Positions 15,797 to 23,353 of a stretch of DNA of 64,000 bases are shown here, piece by piece (within the stretch, counting starts at the first letter, position 1; each line of letters opens with the position of its first letter). This DNA comes from Bacteroidetes bacterium 43-93 (GTDB lineage: Bacteria > Bacteroidota > Bacteroidia > Chitinophagales > Chitinophagaceae). Location of the stretch: contig MKUO01000018.1 in the NCBI GenBank assembly GCA_001897855.1, positions 1-64,000 of the forward strand. Reading direction: 5' to 3'. The notes beneath the pieces are model-generated. The model was not told the DNA's origin. It made no database searches and was given only the letters and a program-made list of their open reading frames with translations. The position numbers were made by a program, and so were the translations under genes.

Positions 15797-16816
15797 CTAT
15801 AAATTGTTCATCAGGCCGGTAAATGCATCAATATCCTCTTTTGTAGTATCAAAGCTGCACATCAGTCTCGCTTCGTTCGTAGCTTCTTTCCATATGTAAA
15901 AAGGATACTTCGCCTGCAGTGGCGTATTCCATTCCCTCGGCAGTTCTGCAAATACGGCACTGCCTTGTACCTGGTTATTCACTTTCACCCCGGGATAGCG
16001 GGATATGGAAGCGGCCAGGTATTGTGCCATTTCATTGGCATGGCTTGCATGTTTTTTCCATGTATCATTAAGTAGCATGGCTTCAAACTGGGCAGAAATA
16101 AAACGTGTTTTAGAAGCCAGTTGCATCGCTTGTTTATGCTTGTAAGCAATTTGTGGCACCAGTTGTTTATTAAATACCACTACGGCTTCGCCAAACATCA
16201 TACCGGCTTTGGTACCGCCTAACGACAATATATCTATCCCCGCATCTCCGCTTATTTGATCGAAAGAACATCCCAATCCGGCAGCCGCATTAAAGAAGCG
16301 CGAGCCATCCATATGCACATACAGATCATGCTCATGCGCCAGCGTAGTTAATGTTTTCAGTTCATCAGGTGTATATACAGTACCATACTCCGTAGCTTGT
16401 GTTACAGAGAGCAACCTGGTTTGCGCATAATGCATATCTCCTTTGCGTATCAGCCTCTCCTCCACTACCTCCGGCGTTAGCTTACCGTTAGCGTTTGATG
16501 ACACCGGGAAAAATCTGCAACCGGTAAATGTTTCCGGTGCCGATGATTCATCATTATATATATGAGATATATCAGCGCAGATCACAGAATTAAAGGACTG
16601 CGTAGTACTGCTGATGCTCAATACATTAGCACCGGTGCCATTAAATACAAAGAATACTTCTACATCTGCATGAAACACTTCGCAGAATAATTTCTTTACT
16701 CTTGCCGTAATTTCGTCGGCGCCATAAGATCTTGCGTGTTCGTGATTGGCCTTTTGTAAGGCTTCCATCACTTCAGGCAGCACGCCTGCATAATTATCGC
16801 TGGCAAAAGATTTCAT
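15797..16816 (-). CDS. ltaE: low-specificity L-threonine aldolase
   Basis: A 339-residue PLP enzyme of the beta-eliminating lyase/threonine aldolase family, cleaving L-threonine or allo-threonine to glycine and acetaldehyde. The PLP lysine is in LSLGGTKAGMMFGEAVV; the aspartate pairing with the PLP nitrogen is in LYVHMDGSRFFNA; the N-terminal SDNYAGVLPEVMEALQKAN and ARSYGAD blocks are typical. Length matches the family. It is divergent, 33 bp apart, from the ComEA-like gene, and ends in its own terminator. Glycine supply or threonine breakdown is the expected role; related aldolases with other hydroxyamino acids as substrate cannot be ruled out. Confidence 0.9.
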   Translation of the reverse strand: MKSFASDNYAGVLPEVMEALQKANHEHARSYGADEITARVKKLFCEVFHADVEVFFVFNGTGANVLSISSTTQSFNSVICADISHIYNDESSAPETFTGCRFFPVSSNANGKLTPEVVEERLIRKGDMHYAQTRLLSVTQATEYGTVYTPDELKTLTTLAHEHDLYVHMDGSRFFNAAAGLGCSFDQISGDAGIDILSLGGTKAGMMFGEAVVVFNKQLVPQIAYKHKQAMQLASKTRFISAQFEAMLLNDTWKKHASHANEMAQYLAASISRYPGVKVNNQVQGSAVFAELPREWNTPLQAKYPFYIWKEATNEARLMCSFDTTKEDIDAFTGLMNNL

Positions 16817-16849
16817 GCCGCAATATAAAGGTTTTACTATTTTCAGCTT

Positions 16850-17362
16850 ATGAAAGCAGGACGTGCTTTTACATCATTTACCCGTACCGAAAGACTCGGC
16901 ATCATTTCACTGCTCCTATTAATAGCTATACTTCTTGCAGTAAAGGCAACAATGCATGAATGGGTGCATCCATCATATAACCGGGAGCAGGAAGCACGGC
17001 TAAACGCTCAATGGCGGCAGCTAAAAGCTTCCACCATCAAAGATCCGCCAACATATAATAATACCCATGCAGACACGTTCCCGCAAAAAAAGAGCAATTA
17101 TATTCAGCCGGTTACCAGAACCGAAAAAACAACGGCTGGGGTCAAAATAAAAATGTTTGTGTTCGACCCTAACTCTGTCGACAGCATAGGGTTACGAAAA
17201 TTAGGGCTGAGGGAAAAAACTACCGCTATATTTCTGCATTGGCGTGCCAAAGGGAAGGTGTTCTATAATAAGGAAGAACTGAAAAAAGTATATACACTGA
17301 CACAGGAAGATTATGACCGGCTGGAGCCTTATATACAAATAGACCGGTCGAGGCTGAAATAA
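16850..17362 (+). CDS. membrane-anchored helix-hairpin-helix (ComEA-like) protein
   Basis: A 170-residue protein with one transmembrane helix near residues 17-33 (LGIISLLLLIAILLAVKA), a variable polar linker and a C-terminal domain from about 105: FDPNSVDSIGLRKLGL followed by FYNKEELKKVYTLTQEDYDRLEPYI. This is the Bacteroidota form of the HhH DNA-binding domain seen in ComEA. Only one HhH copy is visible, whereas many relatives have several. A periplasm-facing DNA-binding role, perhaps in DNA uptake, is possible but unproven. Its ATG is 33 bp from the divergent aldolase start, so the two share a promoter region. Confidence 0.8.
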   Translation: MKAGRAFTSFTRTERLGIISLLLLIAILLAVKATMHEWVHPSYNREQEARLNAQWRQLKASTIKDPPTYNNTHADTFPQKKSNYIQPVTRTEKTTAGVKIKMFVFDPNSVDSIGLRKLGLREKTTAIFLHWRAKGKVFYNKEELKKVYTLTQEDYDRLEPYIQIDRSRLK

Positions 17363-17432
17363 GCACCGCCACTAATGGTCACATTAGGAAAAAGTCGTAA
17401 AATTGCACCCTGATTTATTCGTCTACCATATT

Positions 17433-18575
17433 ATGAATTTCAACTATACAGATACCCAGGTTAGCATTGCAGAAATGATCCGTGATTTTGCTAACAAAAA
17501 CATCCGCCCACAGATGATGGAATGGGATGAATCGCAAAAATTCCCGATCGATCTTTTTCACAAAATGGGCGAGTTAGGTTTGATGGGTGTTCTGGTACCT
17601 ACAGAATATGGTGGTTCCGGCCTTAGCTACTTCGAATACGTTACCGTTATCAGCGAGATCGCTAAGGTTTGTGGTTCTATAGGATTGTCTGTTGCGGCGC
17701 ACAATTCACTGTGCACAGGCCATATCCTTACATTCGGCAACGAAGAGCAAAAGCAAAAATACCTGCCTAAACTGGCAAGTGGTGAATGGATAGGTGCCTG
17801 GGGCCTTACAGAAGCGAACACAGGTAGCGATGCGGGCAATATGCGTTGTACAGCTGTTCGCGATGGTGATGACTGGATCATAAATGGTACTAAAAACTGG
17901 ATCACACACGGTATCAGTGGCAATGTAGCAGTAGTGCTCTGCCGCACAGGTGAGCCACGCGCTAAAAATAACGTAACTGCCTTTGTAGTAGAACGCGGCA
18001 CTCCGGGTTTCTCTGCAGGTAAGAAGGAGAATAAACTGGGTATGCGTGCATCTGAAACTGCAGAACTGGTATTTGACAATTGCCGCATTTCTGACGCTCA
18101 GCGTCTTGGCGAGGTAGGAGAAGGATTCAAACAGGCTATGAAAGTGCTGGATGGCGGACGTATCTCCATTGCTGCCCTTTCCCTTGGAATAGCTAAGGGC
18201 GCCTATGAAGCTTCCCTGAAATACTCTAAGGAACGCCACCAGTTCGATCAGCCGATATCTAACTTCCAGGCAATTGCTTTTAAGCTGGCAGATATGCTGG
18301 TAAAAATAGAAGCTGCTGAAGCATTGATTTACCAGGCTGCCGATAAAAAGAATAAGGGCGAGAAAATGACTAAGGAATCTGCAATGGCTAAATATTATGC
18401 TTCTGAAATATGTGTACAGATATCAACCGATGCAGTACAGATATTTGGTGGCTATGGTTATACCAAAGACTTCCCGGTTGAGAAATTCTACCGCGACAGC
18501 AAATTGTGCACCATCGGCGAAGGAACTTCTGAAATTCAGAAACTTGTAATATCAAGAGATATCTTAAGCCAATAA
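17433..18575 (+). CDS. acyl-CoA dehydrogenase
   Basis: A 380-residue FAD flavoprotein of the short/medium-chain acyl-CoA dehydrogenase type: PTEYGGSGLSYFEY, WGLTEANTGSDAG (FAD contact), NGTKNWITHG, the RMASET-like MRASETAELVFDNC, QIFGGYGYTKDFPVEK, and the C-terminal IGEGTSEIQKLVISR carrying the catalytic Glu. It oxidises an acyl-CoA to the enoyl-CoA and passes electrons to ETF; chain length cannot be told. The ATG at 17433 is chosen over an upstream TTG because the family N-terminus begins with it. Single gene with its own terminator. Confidence 0.93.
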   Translation: MNFNYTDTQVSIAEMIRDFANKNIRPQMMEWDESQKFPIDLFHKMGELGLMGVLVPTEYGGSGLSYFEYVTVISEIAKVCGSIGLSVAAHNSLCTGHILTFGNEEQKQKYLPKLASGEWIGAWGLTEANTGSDAGNMRCTAVRDGDDWIINGTKNWITHGISGNVAVVLCRTGEPRAKNNVTAFVVERGTPGFSAGKKENKLGMRASETAELVFDNCRISDAQRLGEVGEGFKQAMKVLDGGRISIAALSLGIAKGAYEASLKYSKERHQFDQPISNFQAIAFKLADMLVKIEAAEALIYQAADKKNKGEKMTKESAMAKYYASEICVQISTDAVQIFGGYGYTKDFPVEKFYRDSKLCTIGEGTSEIQKLVISRDILSQ

Positions 18576-18596
18576 AAAGTTGCTGCTCAAGACACC

Positions 18597-18630
18597 AAAA
18601 AAGCCCCGGAGAAACGGGGCTTTTTTCTTT
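18597..18630 (+). terminator. terminator after acyl-CoA dehydrogenase
   Basis: A-tract, stem GCCCCG/CGGGGC (extended to AAAAAAGCCCCG, 18597-18608, pairing with 18615-18626), loop GAGAAA, then TTTTTTCTTTT. Symmetric, so it can also stop minus-strand transcripts from the right. Confidence 0.9.
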
Positions 18631-18700
18631 TACAATTGAGAGGAGTGTATGCTACTTCACCCACAGAGGTATTAATTGGCTTATAGCCATCTGAAATTCT

Positions 18701-18829
18701 TTACTTAACGGATCCCCCAAACCTAAACAACACTAATACGATCATTGCCAGGGCGGCAGCCAAAACCAGGGCTGACCATACTGTGTATCTGCTCATTCTT
18801 GGCAATGATGTTTTGCGTGGGGGCGTCAT
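18701..18829 (-). CDS. 42-residue single-span membrane protein
   Basis: Within the 335-bp space between the acyl-CoA dehydrogenase and the TPR/LuxR gene, a 42-codon frame runs from ATG at 18829 to TAA at 18701. It encodes a basic N-terminus (MTPPRKTSLPRMSRYT) and one hydrophobic helix (SALVLAAALAMIVLVLF) ending in RFGGSVK, the classic layout of a small inner-membrane protein. It lies 81 bp downstream of the regulator's stop on the same strand. Function unknown. The rest of the gap holds a terminator and an 11-bp direct repeat. Confidence 0.5.
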   Translation of the reverse strand: MTPPRKTSLPRMSRYTVWSALVLAAALAMIVLVLFRFGGSVK

Positions 18830-18873
18830 CAGTTCAAATGTAGCTTAGCACTCATTTTTACACAAAAAATGGG

Positions 18874-18893
18874 CGTAACTAAAACGTAACTAA
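18874..18893. repeat. 11-bp direct repeat, two copies
   Basis: CGTAACTAAAA at 18874-18884 is followed at once by CGTAACTAA at 18885-18893. One-helical-turn spacing suits a regulator site. It lies 45-65 bp upstream of the 42-residue frame on the minus strand. Confidence 0.45.
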
Positions 18894-18910
18894 TAGGAAA
18901 ATGCAGTGTT

Positions 18911-20665
18911 TTAGATGGTTTCGATGACCTGCTCTAATTCTTCATCGGTGGTGAGATTCAGCTTTTTCCGTAGCCGATGCTTGCTCATACGTACAGCATC
19001 ATTACTAATACCCAGTACCCCGGCCATCTCTTTGTTGGATAACTTTAGTTTACTAAGGGTAATAAAACGGGTTTCTGCAGGGGTAAGTAATGGCAGTTTT
19101 TCTCTCAACCGGTTCAGGTAGCCGGAATGTACTTGTTCGAAAAGGCTGCGAAAATCCTCCCATTGATCATCGGTAAGAATAGTTGACCGCTGAAGTTGGA
19201 GCAGCGCATCTTGCTGACTAACCCGGTCCTGTTCGCTTGAGATTGTTTTGTAACGTTCTATCTCACTAGCAAACTGTTCTATAAGTTCATTCTTTTCCTT
19301 CAGGCTGCGGGTAAAGTCCGCCAGCCGGTGTTCAGCAGTCACCAGCTCACTTTCTGCTCGCCTTTTGTCCACTTCGGCTTTCCATTTCTCCACTTCCAGC
19401 TTTTGAAGGTTTTGGTTATGCCTGATCTTTTGCCTGTTGATAATCAATAAAGCAATTACCGCAAGCAAAAGGATACCCACTATCAATGCATCCCGCAACA
19501 ATACATTAAAGTTCCTTTGCGACTCCGCTTCCCTCACCTTCATATTGTACTTTTGTGTGGCCAGGTTCTGCTTTGCCTTTGCCAATGTCAGTGCATTTCT
19601 TTGACTACCAATACTATCCCGCACCCTTAGTGCAGAATCCAGGAATGCGTAGGCCAATGCCGCATTGCCATTTTTAATATACGCTTTGGCAAGTATCGGA
19701 TATACATATTGCAGCAGGTCATAATCAGTCCACTTATTATTGCTATCTATTAAGTGATATGCCTGCTTCAACAGTTTCATTCCTTCGGCTTCTTTGCCTG
19801 TATTCAGGTATATATCGCCAAGTACGGCTATTGATTTGGCGGTATTGGATACCTGTGTTCCCCTTAACCCAAGCCTTATATCAGTTTGTAATAATGGGAT
19901 TGCCTCGTCGTATTTGCCTTGCAGATAATAAGTTATTCCGATATTGCCGATAATAATGCCCATCCATACAGAATCCGGCCTTATGGACATCTGGTATGCC
20001 TCGTGAAAATAATATAATGCAGAATCGTAAACGCCCGTATTCCGGTAACATAATGCCAAAGCATTATAGATCATTTCTTTAAGTGGCGCCTTATATAACG
20101 GCCGGGCAGCTATCGACTCCAGAAATATTTTCTTCCCGTCTTCATAATCCTTAAAGCGATAATAGCTGATACCTAGATTGAATAGGCATAAAGATTTCTT
20201 TGGAAACTGTCTCGCGGTGAGCTTAGAATATATGTCATAAGCGTTTAGGCCATTTTCGAAAGCAGCAAGAGCTGTGCTATAATCGTTAAATAAATATAAT
20301 GAATATACGTAGTATACCTGCGCGCGCAATTCGGCCGGCTTGTCCTCAACATCTGCTATTAATTTAGTAAACTCGCTATCGGCATTACGAAACCCCTTGA
20401 TCTTATAAATATAGTACTTCAGCTCTGCCAGCCTTGTACCATATTTTACATAATCATTTTTCTGTTTAGCGCCCCATAGTCTCAGATCCTTAACCTTTTG
20501 CAAACCTTGAATGGTATCGAGTTGCATGTAGGATGTCCAGATAGAGTCCAAAGTAGAATCTACCACCGGGAACGGCTTATCAAGGATGTGAACGGATTGC
20601 GCCTTGGTTGTATTGACCGCAAAAATTGCCAATACACATATTAATATTTGGATGTGCCGCTTCAA
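18911..20665 (-). CDS. TPR protein with membrane helix, coiled coil and LuxR-type HTH
   Basis: A 584-residue regulator in the Bacteroidota style that places sensor and DNA-binding parts on one chain. A signal peptide (1-22) is followed by about seven TPR-like repeats (residues about 90-370, e.g. NIGITYYLQGKYDEAIPLL), a transmembrane helix (about 394-411), a coiled coil rich in E/K/R (about 412-475) and a C-terminal GerE/LuxR-type helix-turn-helix (about 526-575; LTPAETRFITLSKLKLSNKEMA, ISNDAVRMSKHRLRKKL). A periplasmic TPR domain would thus control a cytosolic DNA-binding domain without a kinase. Signal and targets are unknown; the 42-residue membrane protein downstream is a candidate co-gene. 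Confidence 0.88.
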   Translation of the reverse strand: MKRHIQILICVLAIFAVNTTKAQSVHILDKPFPVVDSTLDSIWTSYMQLDTIQGLQKVKDLRLWGAKQKNDYVKYGTRLAELKYYIYKIKGFRNADSEFTKLIADVEDKPAELRAQVYYVYSLYLFNDYSTALAAFENGLNAYDIYSKLTARQFPKKSLCLFNLGISYYRFKDYEDGKKIFLESIAARPLYKAPLKEMIYNALALCYRNTGVYDSALYYFHEAYQMSIRPDSVWMGIIIGNIGITYYLQGKYDEAIPLLQTDIRLGLRGTQVSNTAKSIAVLGDIYLNTGKEAEGMKLLKQAYHLIDSNNKWTDYDLLQYVYPILAKAYIKNGNAALAYAFLDSALRVRDSIGSQRNALTLAKAKQNLATQKYNMKVREAESQRNFNVLLRDALIVGILLLAVIALLIINRQKIRHNQNLQKLEVEKWKAEVDKRRAESELVTAEHRLADFTRSLKEKNELIEQFASEIERYKTISSEQDRVSQQDALLQLQRSTILTDDQWEDFRSLFEQVHSGYLNRLREKLPLLTPAETRFITLSKLKLSNKEMAGVLGISNDAVRMSKHRLRKKLNLTTDEELEQVIETI

Positions 20666-20712
20666 TCTAAAATAATCAACCTCTTACATCTAAGGATTCA
20701 ATAGATAAAAAT

Positions 20713-20738
20713 AAAAAAGCCTGTTTTAAAACAGGCTT
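20713..20738 (-). terminator. terminator of the transketolase subunit gene
   Basis: Perfect inverted repeat AAGCCTGTTTT/AAAACAGGCTT at 20717-20738. On the minus strand it runs into TTTTTTATTTTT. It lies 25 bp beyond the stop at 20763, so no second transketolase gene follows in the same transcript. Confidence 0.85.
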
Positions 20739-20762
20739 AAATATCGATTAAACATTTAACCA

Positions 20763-21605
20763 TTAGTAATCGCCCAGTGTTACAGGTAATTGCTCCAGTG
20801 CTTTTTCCAGTTGCACATCGCTTGGCGCTATGCCATGCCATTCATGCGTACCTTCCATAAAATCAACACCCTTACCCATAATAGTATGTAATAATATACA
20901 GATGGGCTTCCCCTTACCTGTTTCAGATTTTGCCTGTTCCAGGGTAGCAACAACCTGTTCCATGTCGTTACCATTGGTTTGCTCTAGCACCTGCCAGCCA
21001 AATGCTTCGAATTTTGCTTTCAGCGAACCAAGATCAATTACCTTACTGGTAGGGCCGTCGATCTGCTGGCCATTAACATCTATAGTAGCTATCAGGTTAT
21101 CTATTTTATGATGGGCTGCAAACATAATAGCTTCCCAATTCTGTCCTTCCTGTAGCTCACCATCACCATGCAGCGAAAAAACCAGTTGCTTATCTCCATT
21201 CAGCTTTTTAGTAAGTGCGGCTCCGCACGCTACACTCATACCCTGCCCCAAAGAACCGCTGGCAATGCGTACACCCGGCAAATGCTCATGTGTAGTAGGA
21301 TGGCCTTGCAGGCGAGAATCCAACTTGCGGAATGTAGCCAGTTCGGCAACATCAAAGTAGCCGGCACGTGCCAACACGCTATAGAAAACCGGTGAAATAT
21401 GTCCGTTGGAAAGGAAGAATATGTCCTCACCTACCCCATCCATTTTAAAATTGGGGTCGTGCTTCATGATCTGGAAGTACAGCGCAACCAAATACTCTGT
21501 ACAACCCAGCGACCCACCGGGGTGGCCACTTTGTACTCCATGCACCATTCTAACAATATCCCTGCGTACCTGTGCTGCTATATCCTTCAGCTTGTTGATC
21601 TCCAT
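20763..21605 (-). CDS. transketolase, N-terminal (TPP-binding) subunit
   Basis: A 280-residue protein equal to the N-terminal third of transketolase: SGHPGGSLG, LSNGHISPVFYS, RLQGHPTTHE, GSLGQGMSVACG and the TPP motif GDGELQEGQNWEA...N are all present. It lacks the pyrimidine-binding and C-terminal domains, which in split transketolases come from a partner of about 310 residues. That partner is usually the next gene, but here a terminator follows and no C-terminal half exists in the window. The active enzyme moves two-carbon units in the pentose phosphate pathway. A TACTTTTG promoter lies 20 bp upstream. Confidence 0.92.
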   Translation of the reverse strand: MEINKLKDIAAQVRRDIVRMVHGVQSGHPGGSLGCTEYLVALYFQIMKHDPNFKMDGVGEDIFFLSNGHISPVFYSVLARAGYFDVAELATFRKLDSRLQGHPTTHEHLPGVRIASGSLGQGMSVACGAALTKKLNGDKQLVFSLHGDGELQEGQNWEAIMFAAHHKIDNLIATIDVNGQQIDGPTSKVIDLGSLKAKFEAFGWQVLEQTNGNDMEQVVATLEQAKSETGKGKPICILLHTIMGKGVDFMEGTHEWHGIAPSDVQLEKALEQLPVTLGDY

Positions 21606-21624
21606 TTAAAAACGAATTGTGCCG

Positions 21625-21632
21625 CAAAAGTA
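21625..21632 (-). promoter_or_regulatory. -7 box of the transketolase subunit gene
   Basis: TACTTTTG on the minus strand, followed by 19 nt to the ATG at 21605. Matches TAnnTTTG; no clear -33 box. Confidence 0.55.
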
Positions 21633-21699
21633 AATTTTAGTCTTCACTTTTTCGATAAAAAAATATACCACGTCGGCCCCCGTATGTAAATTGCATTCA

Positions 21700-22767
21700 A
21701 TGGAAATATCCAAAGCTCAGCGGAAATATTTTACCCGCAGCCTGATGTCCTGGCATCATACAGATAACGATCGCAGCTTGCCCTGGAAATCAGAAAAAGA
21801 CCCGTACAAAATATGGTTGTCTGAGATAATATTACAACAAACACGCGCCCTGCAGGGATTGCCTTATTATCAACGATTTACAGAAGCATATCCTTCCATC
21901 GGGCATCTTGCCAAGGCGCCCGATGAAGAAGTATTCAGGATATGGCAAGGGCTTGGATACTACAATCGTTGCAAGAATATGCTGGCTACTGCCCGCCATA
22001 TTGCAGGGGAGCTGAAAGGAAAGTTCCCTGCCACATACGATGAAATACTCGCATTAAAAGGAATTGGCCCCTATACAGCAGCTGCCATTTCCTCATTTGC
22101 ATATGGCTTGCCACATGCCGTAGTAGATGGGAATGTGTATCGTGTGCTGGCCCGCTACTTTGGTATCGACACAGCTACAGACAGCACGGAAGGGAAAAAG
22201 TTCTTCCATCAGCTTGCCGGGGATCTCTTACACACCGGGGATTCAGCAGCATACAACCAGGCCATCATGGACCTTGGCGCTATGCTGTGTACACCACAAA
22301 AACCTGGGTGCGAAAACTGTCCGCTGCAAAAACATTGCGTTGCCTATCATAAGGGAATTATATCCCTGCTCCCGGTTAAAACAAAAAAGCTGGTCGTAAA
22401 AACGCGGTACTTCCATTACCTGTTATTAACTCACAAGGATAGGCTTTGGATACACAAACGTACGGAACAAGATATCTGGCAAAACTTGTTTGAGCCTTTA
22501 CTTATAGAAACAGGCAATGAAGTTCAGGATATCACCGTTACGGATCAATTCAAAAAACTGGAACTAAATGAAAGCCTGGAATATATGGGTAAGGCAAAAC
22601 AACGTCTCACCCACCAGCTGATACATTTTAGCTTTTACCGTTTGCATTATAAACCGGCAAATTACCCATTACCGGAAGATGGAATTTGGGTACCGTTAAA
22701 GGAATTAAATAATTATGGCTTCCCTAAAACGATTGTTTCTTTTTTAGAAAAAATTTTTTATTTTTAA
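21700..22767 (+). CDS. mutY: A/G-specific adenine DNA glycosylase MutY
   Basis: A 355-residue base-excision enzyme removing adenine mispaired with 8-oxoguanine. Catalytic Glu42 is in SEIILQQT, the helix-hairpin-helix is LKGIGPYTAAAI (119-130), catalytic Asp143 in HAVVDGNVYR, and the [4Fe-4S] cysteines follow C-x6-C-x2-C-x5-C (197, 204, 207, 213). The C-terminal part from about 230 is the NUDIX-like 8-oxoG recognition domain. ATG at 21700 is preferred to a TTG nine bases upstream. It heads the mutY-ssb-gldE order that is also known from flavobacteria. Confidence 0.95.
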   Translation: MEISKAQRKYFTRSLMSWHHTDNDRSLPWKSEKDPYKIWLSEIILQQTRALQGLPYYQRFTEAYPSIGHLAKAPDEEVFRIWQGLGYYNRCKNMLATARHIAGELKGKFPATYDEILALKGIGPYTAAAISSFAYGLPHAVVDGNVYRVLARYFGIDTATDSTEGKKFFHQLAGDLLHTGDSAAYNQAIMDLGAMLCTPQKPGCENCPLQKHCVAYHKGIISLLPVKTKKLVVKTRYFHYLLLTHKDRLWIHKRTEQDIWQNLFEPLLIETGNEVQDITVTDQFKKLELNESLEYMGKAKQRLTHQLIHFSFYRLHYKPANYPLPEDGIWVPLKELNNYGFPKTIVSFLEKIFYF

Positions 22768-22814
22768 TACTTAATAGATGTAGAATTATCATAATTGATT
22801 AAATACGAACAATC

Positions 22815-23273
22815 ATGAGGGGCGTTAATAGGGTTATGTTGATTGGCAATTTAGGACGAGAACCGGATCTGCAATACCTGGAAGGGAATATAGCTGTTGC
22901 CAAATTTCCGCTGGCAACTACTGAAACTTTTAAAGACAAGAACGGTAACCTTGTATCACAAACCGAATGGCATACTGTAGTTCTTTGGCGTGGATTGGCC
23001 GAGCTTGCACAGAAATTCCTTCATAAAGGCAGCCTGGTGTTCATTGAGGGCCGCCTGCGCACCCGCAGTTGGGAAGATAAGGACAAGAACCGAAGGTTCA
23101 GCACAGAAATTGTAGGCGATAATATGGTGATGCTGGACAAGCGTAAAGAAAACGGCGACGTGCCGCATCATGGCGAGGGGGAAACCCAGAATTCCGGAGA
23201 TATTAACATATCTGCACCCGATCTTAGTTATGATCCTAATATTGGCCCCGTAAAAGACGACCTGCCTTTTTAA
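22815..23273 (+). CDS. ssb: single-stranded DNA-binding protein
   Basis: A 152-residue SSB with the OB-fold start RGVNRVMLIGNLGREPDLQY, the TEWHTVVLWRGLAELAQKFLHKGSLV block and the acidic protein-interaction tip DDLPF at the end. The linker (about 110-145) is short. It lies 47 bp after mutY and ends in a clear terminator, so gldE may be transcribed separately or by readthrough. Confidence 0.95.
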   Translation: MRGVNRVMLIGNLGREPDLQYLEGNIAVAKFPLATTETFKDKNGNLVSQTEWHTVVLWRGLAELAQKFLHKGSLVFIEGRLRTRSWEDKDKNRRFSTEIVGDNMVMLDKRKENGDVPHHGEGETQNSGDINISAPDLSYDPNIGPVKDDLPF

Positions 23274-23290
23274 TAAAATTTTACAGATGA

Positions 23291-23323
23291 AAAAAGGAAG
23301 CATTTTATTGGCTTCCTTTTTTT
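23291..23323 (+). terminator. terminator after ssb
   Basis: A-tract with stem GGAAGC (23296-23301) and GCTTCC (23311-23316), loop of nine, then seven T. Lies about 20 bp after the ssb stop. Confidence 0.8.
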
Positions 23324-23353
23324 AATTTTGAAACAGACCAAACCAGTCATACC

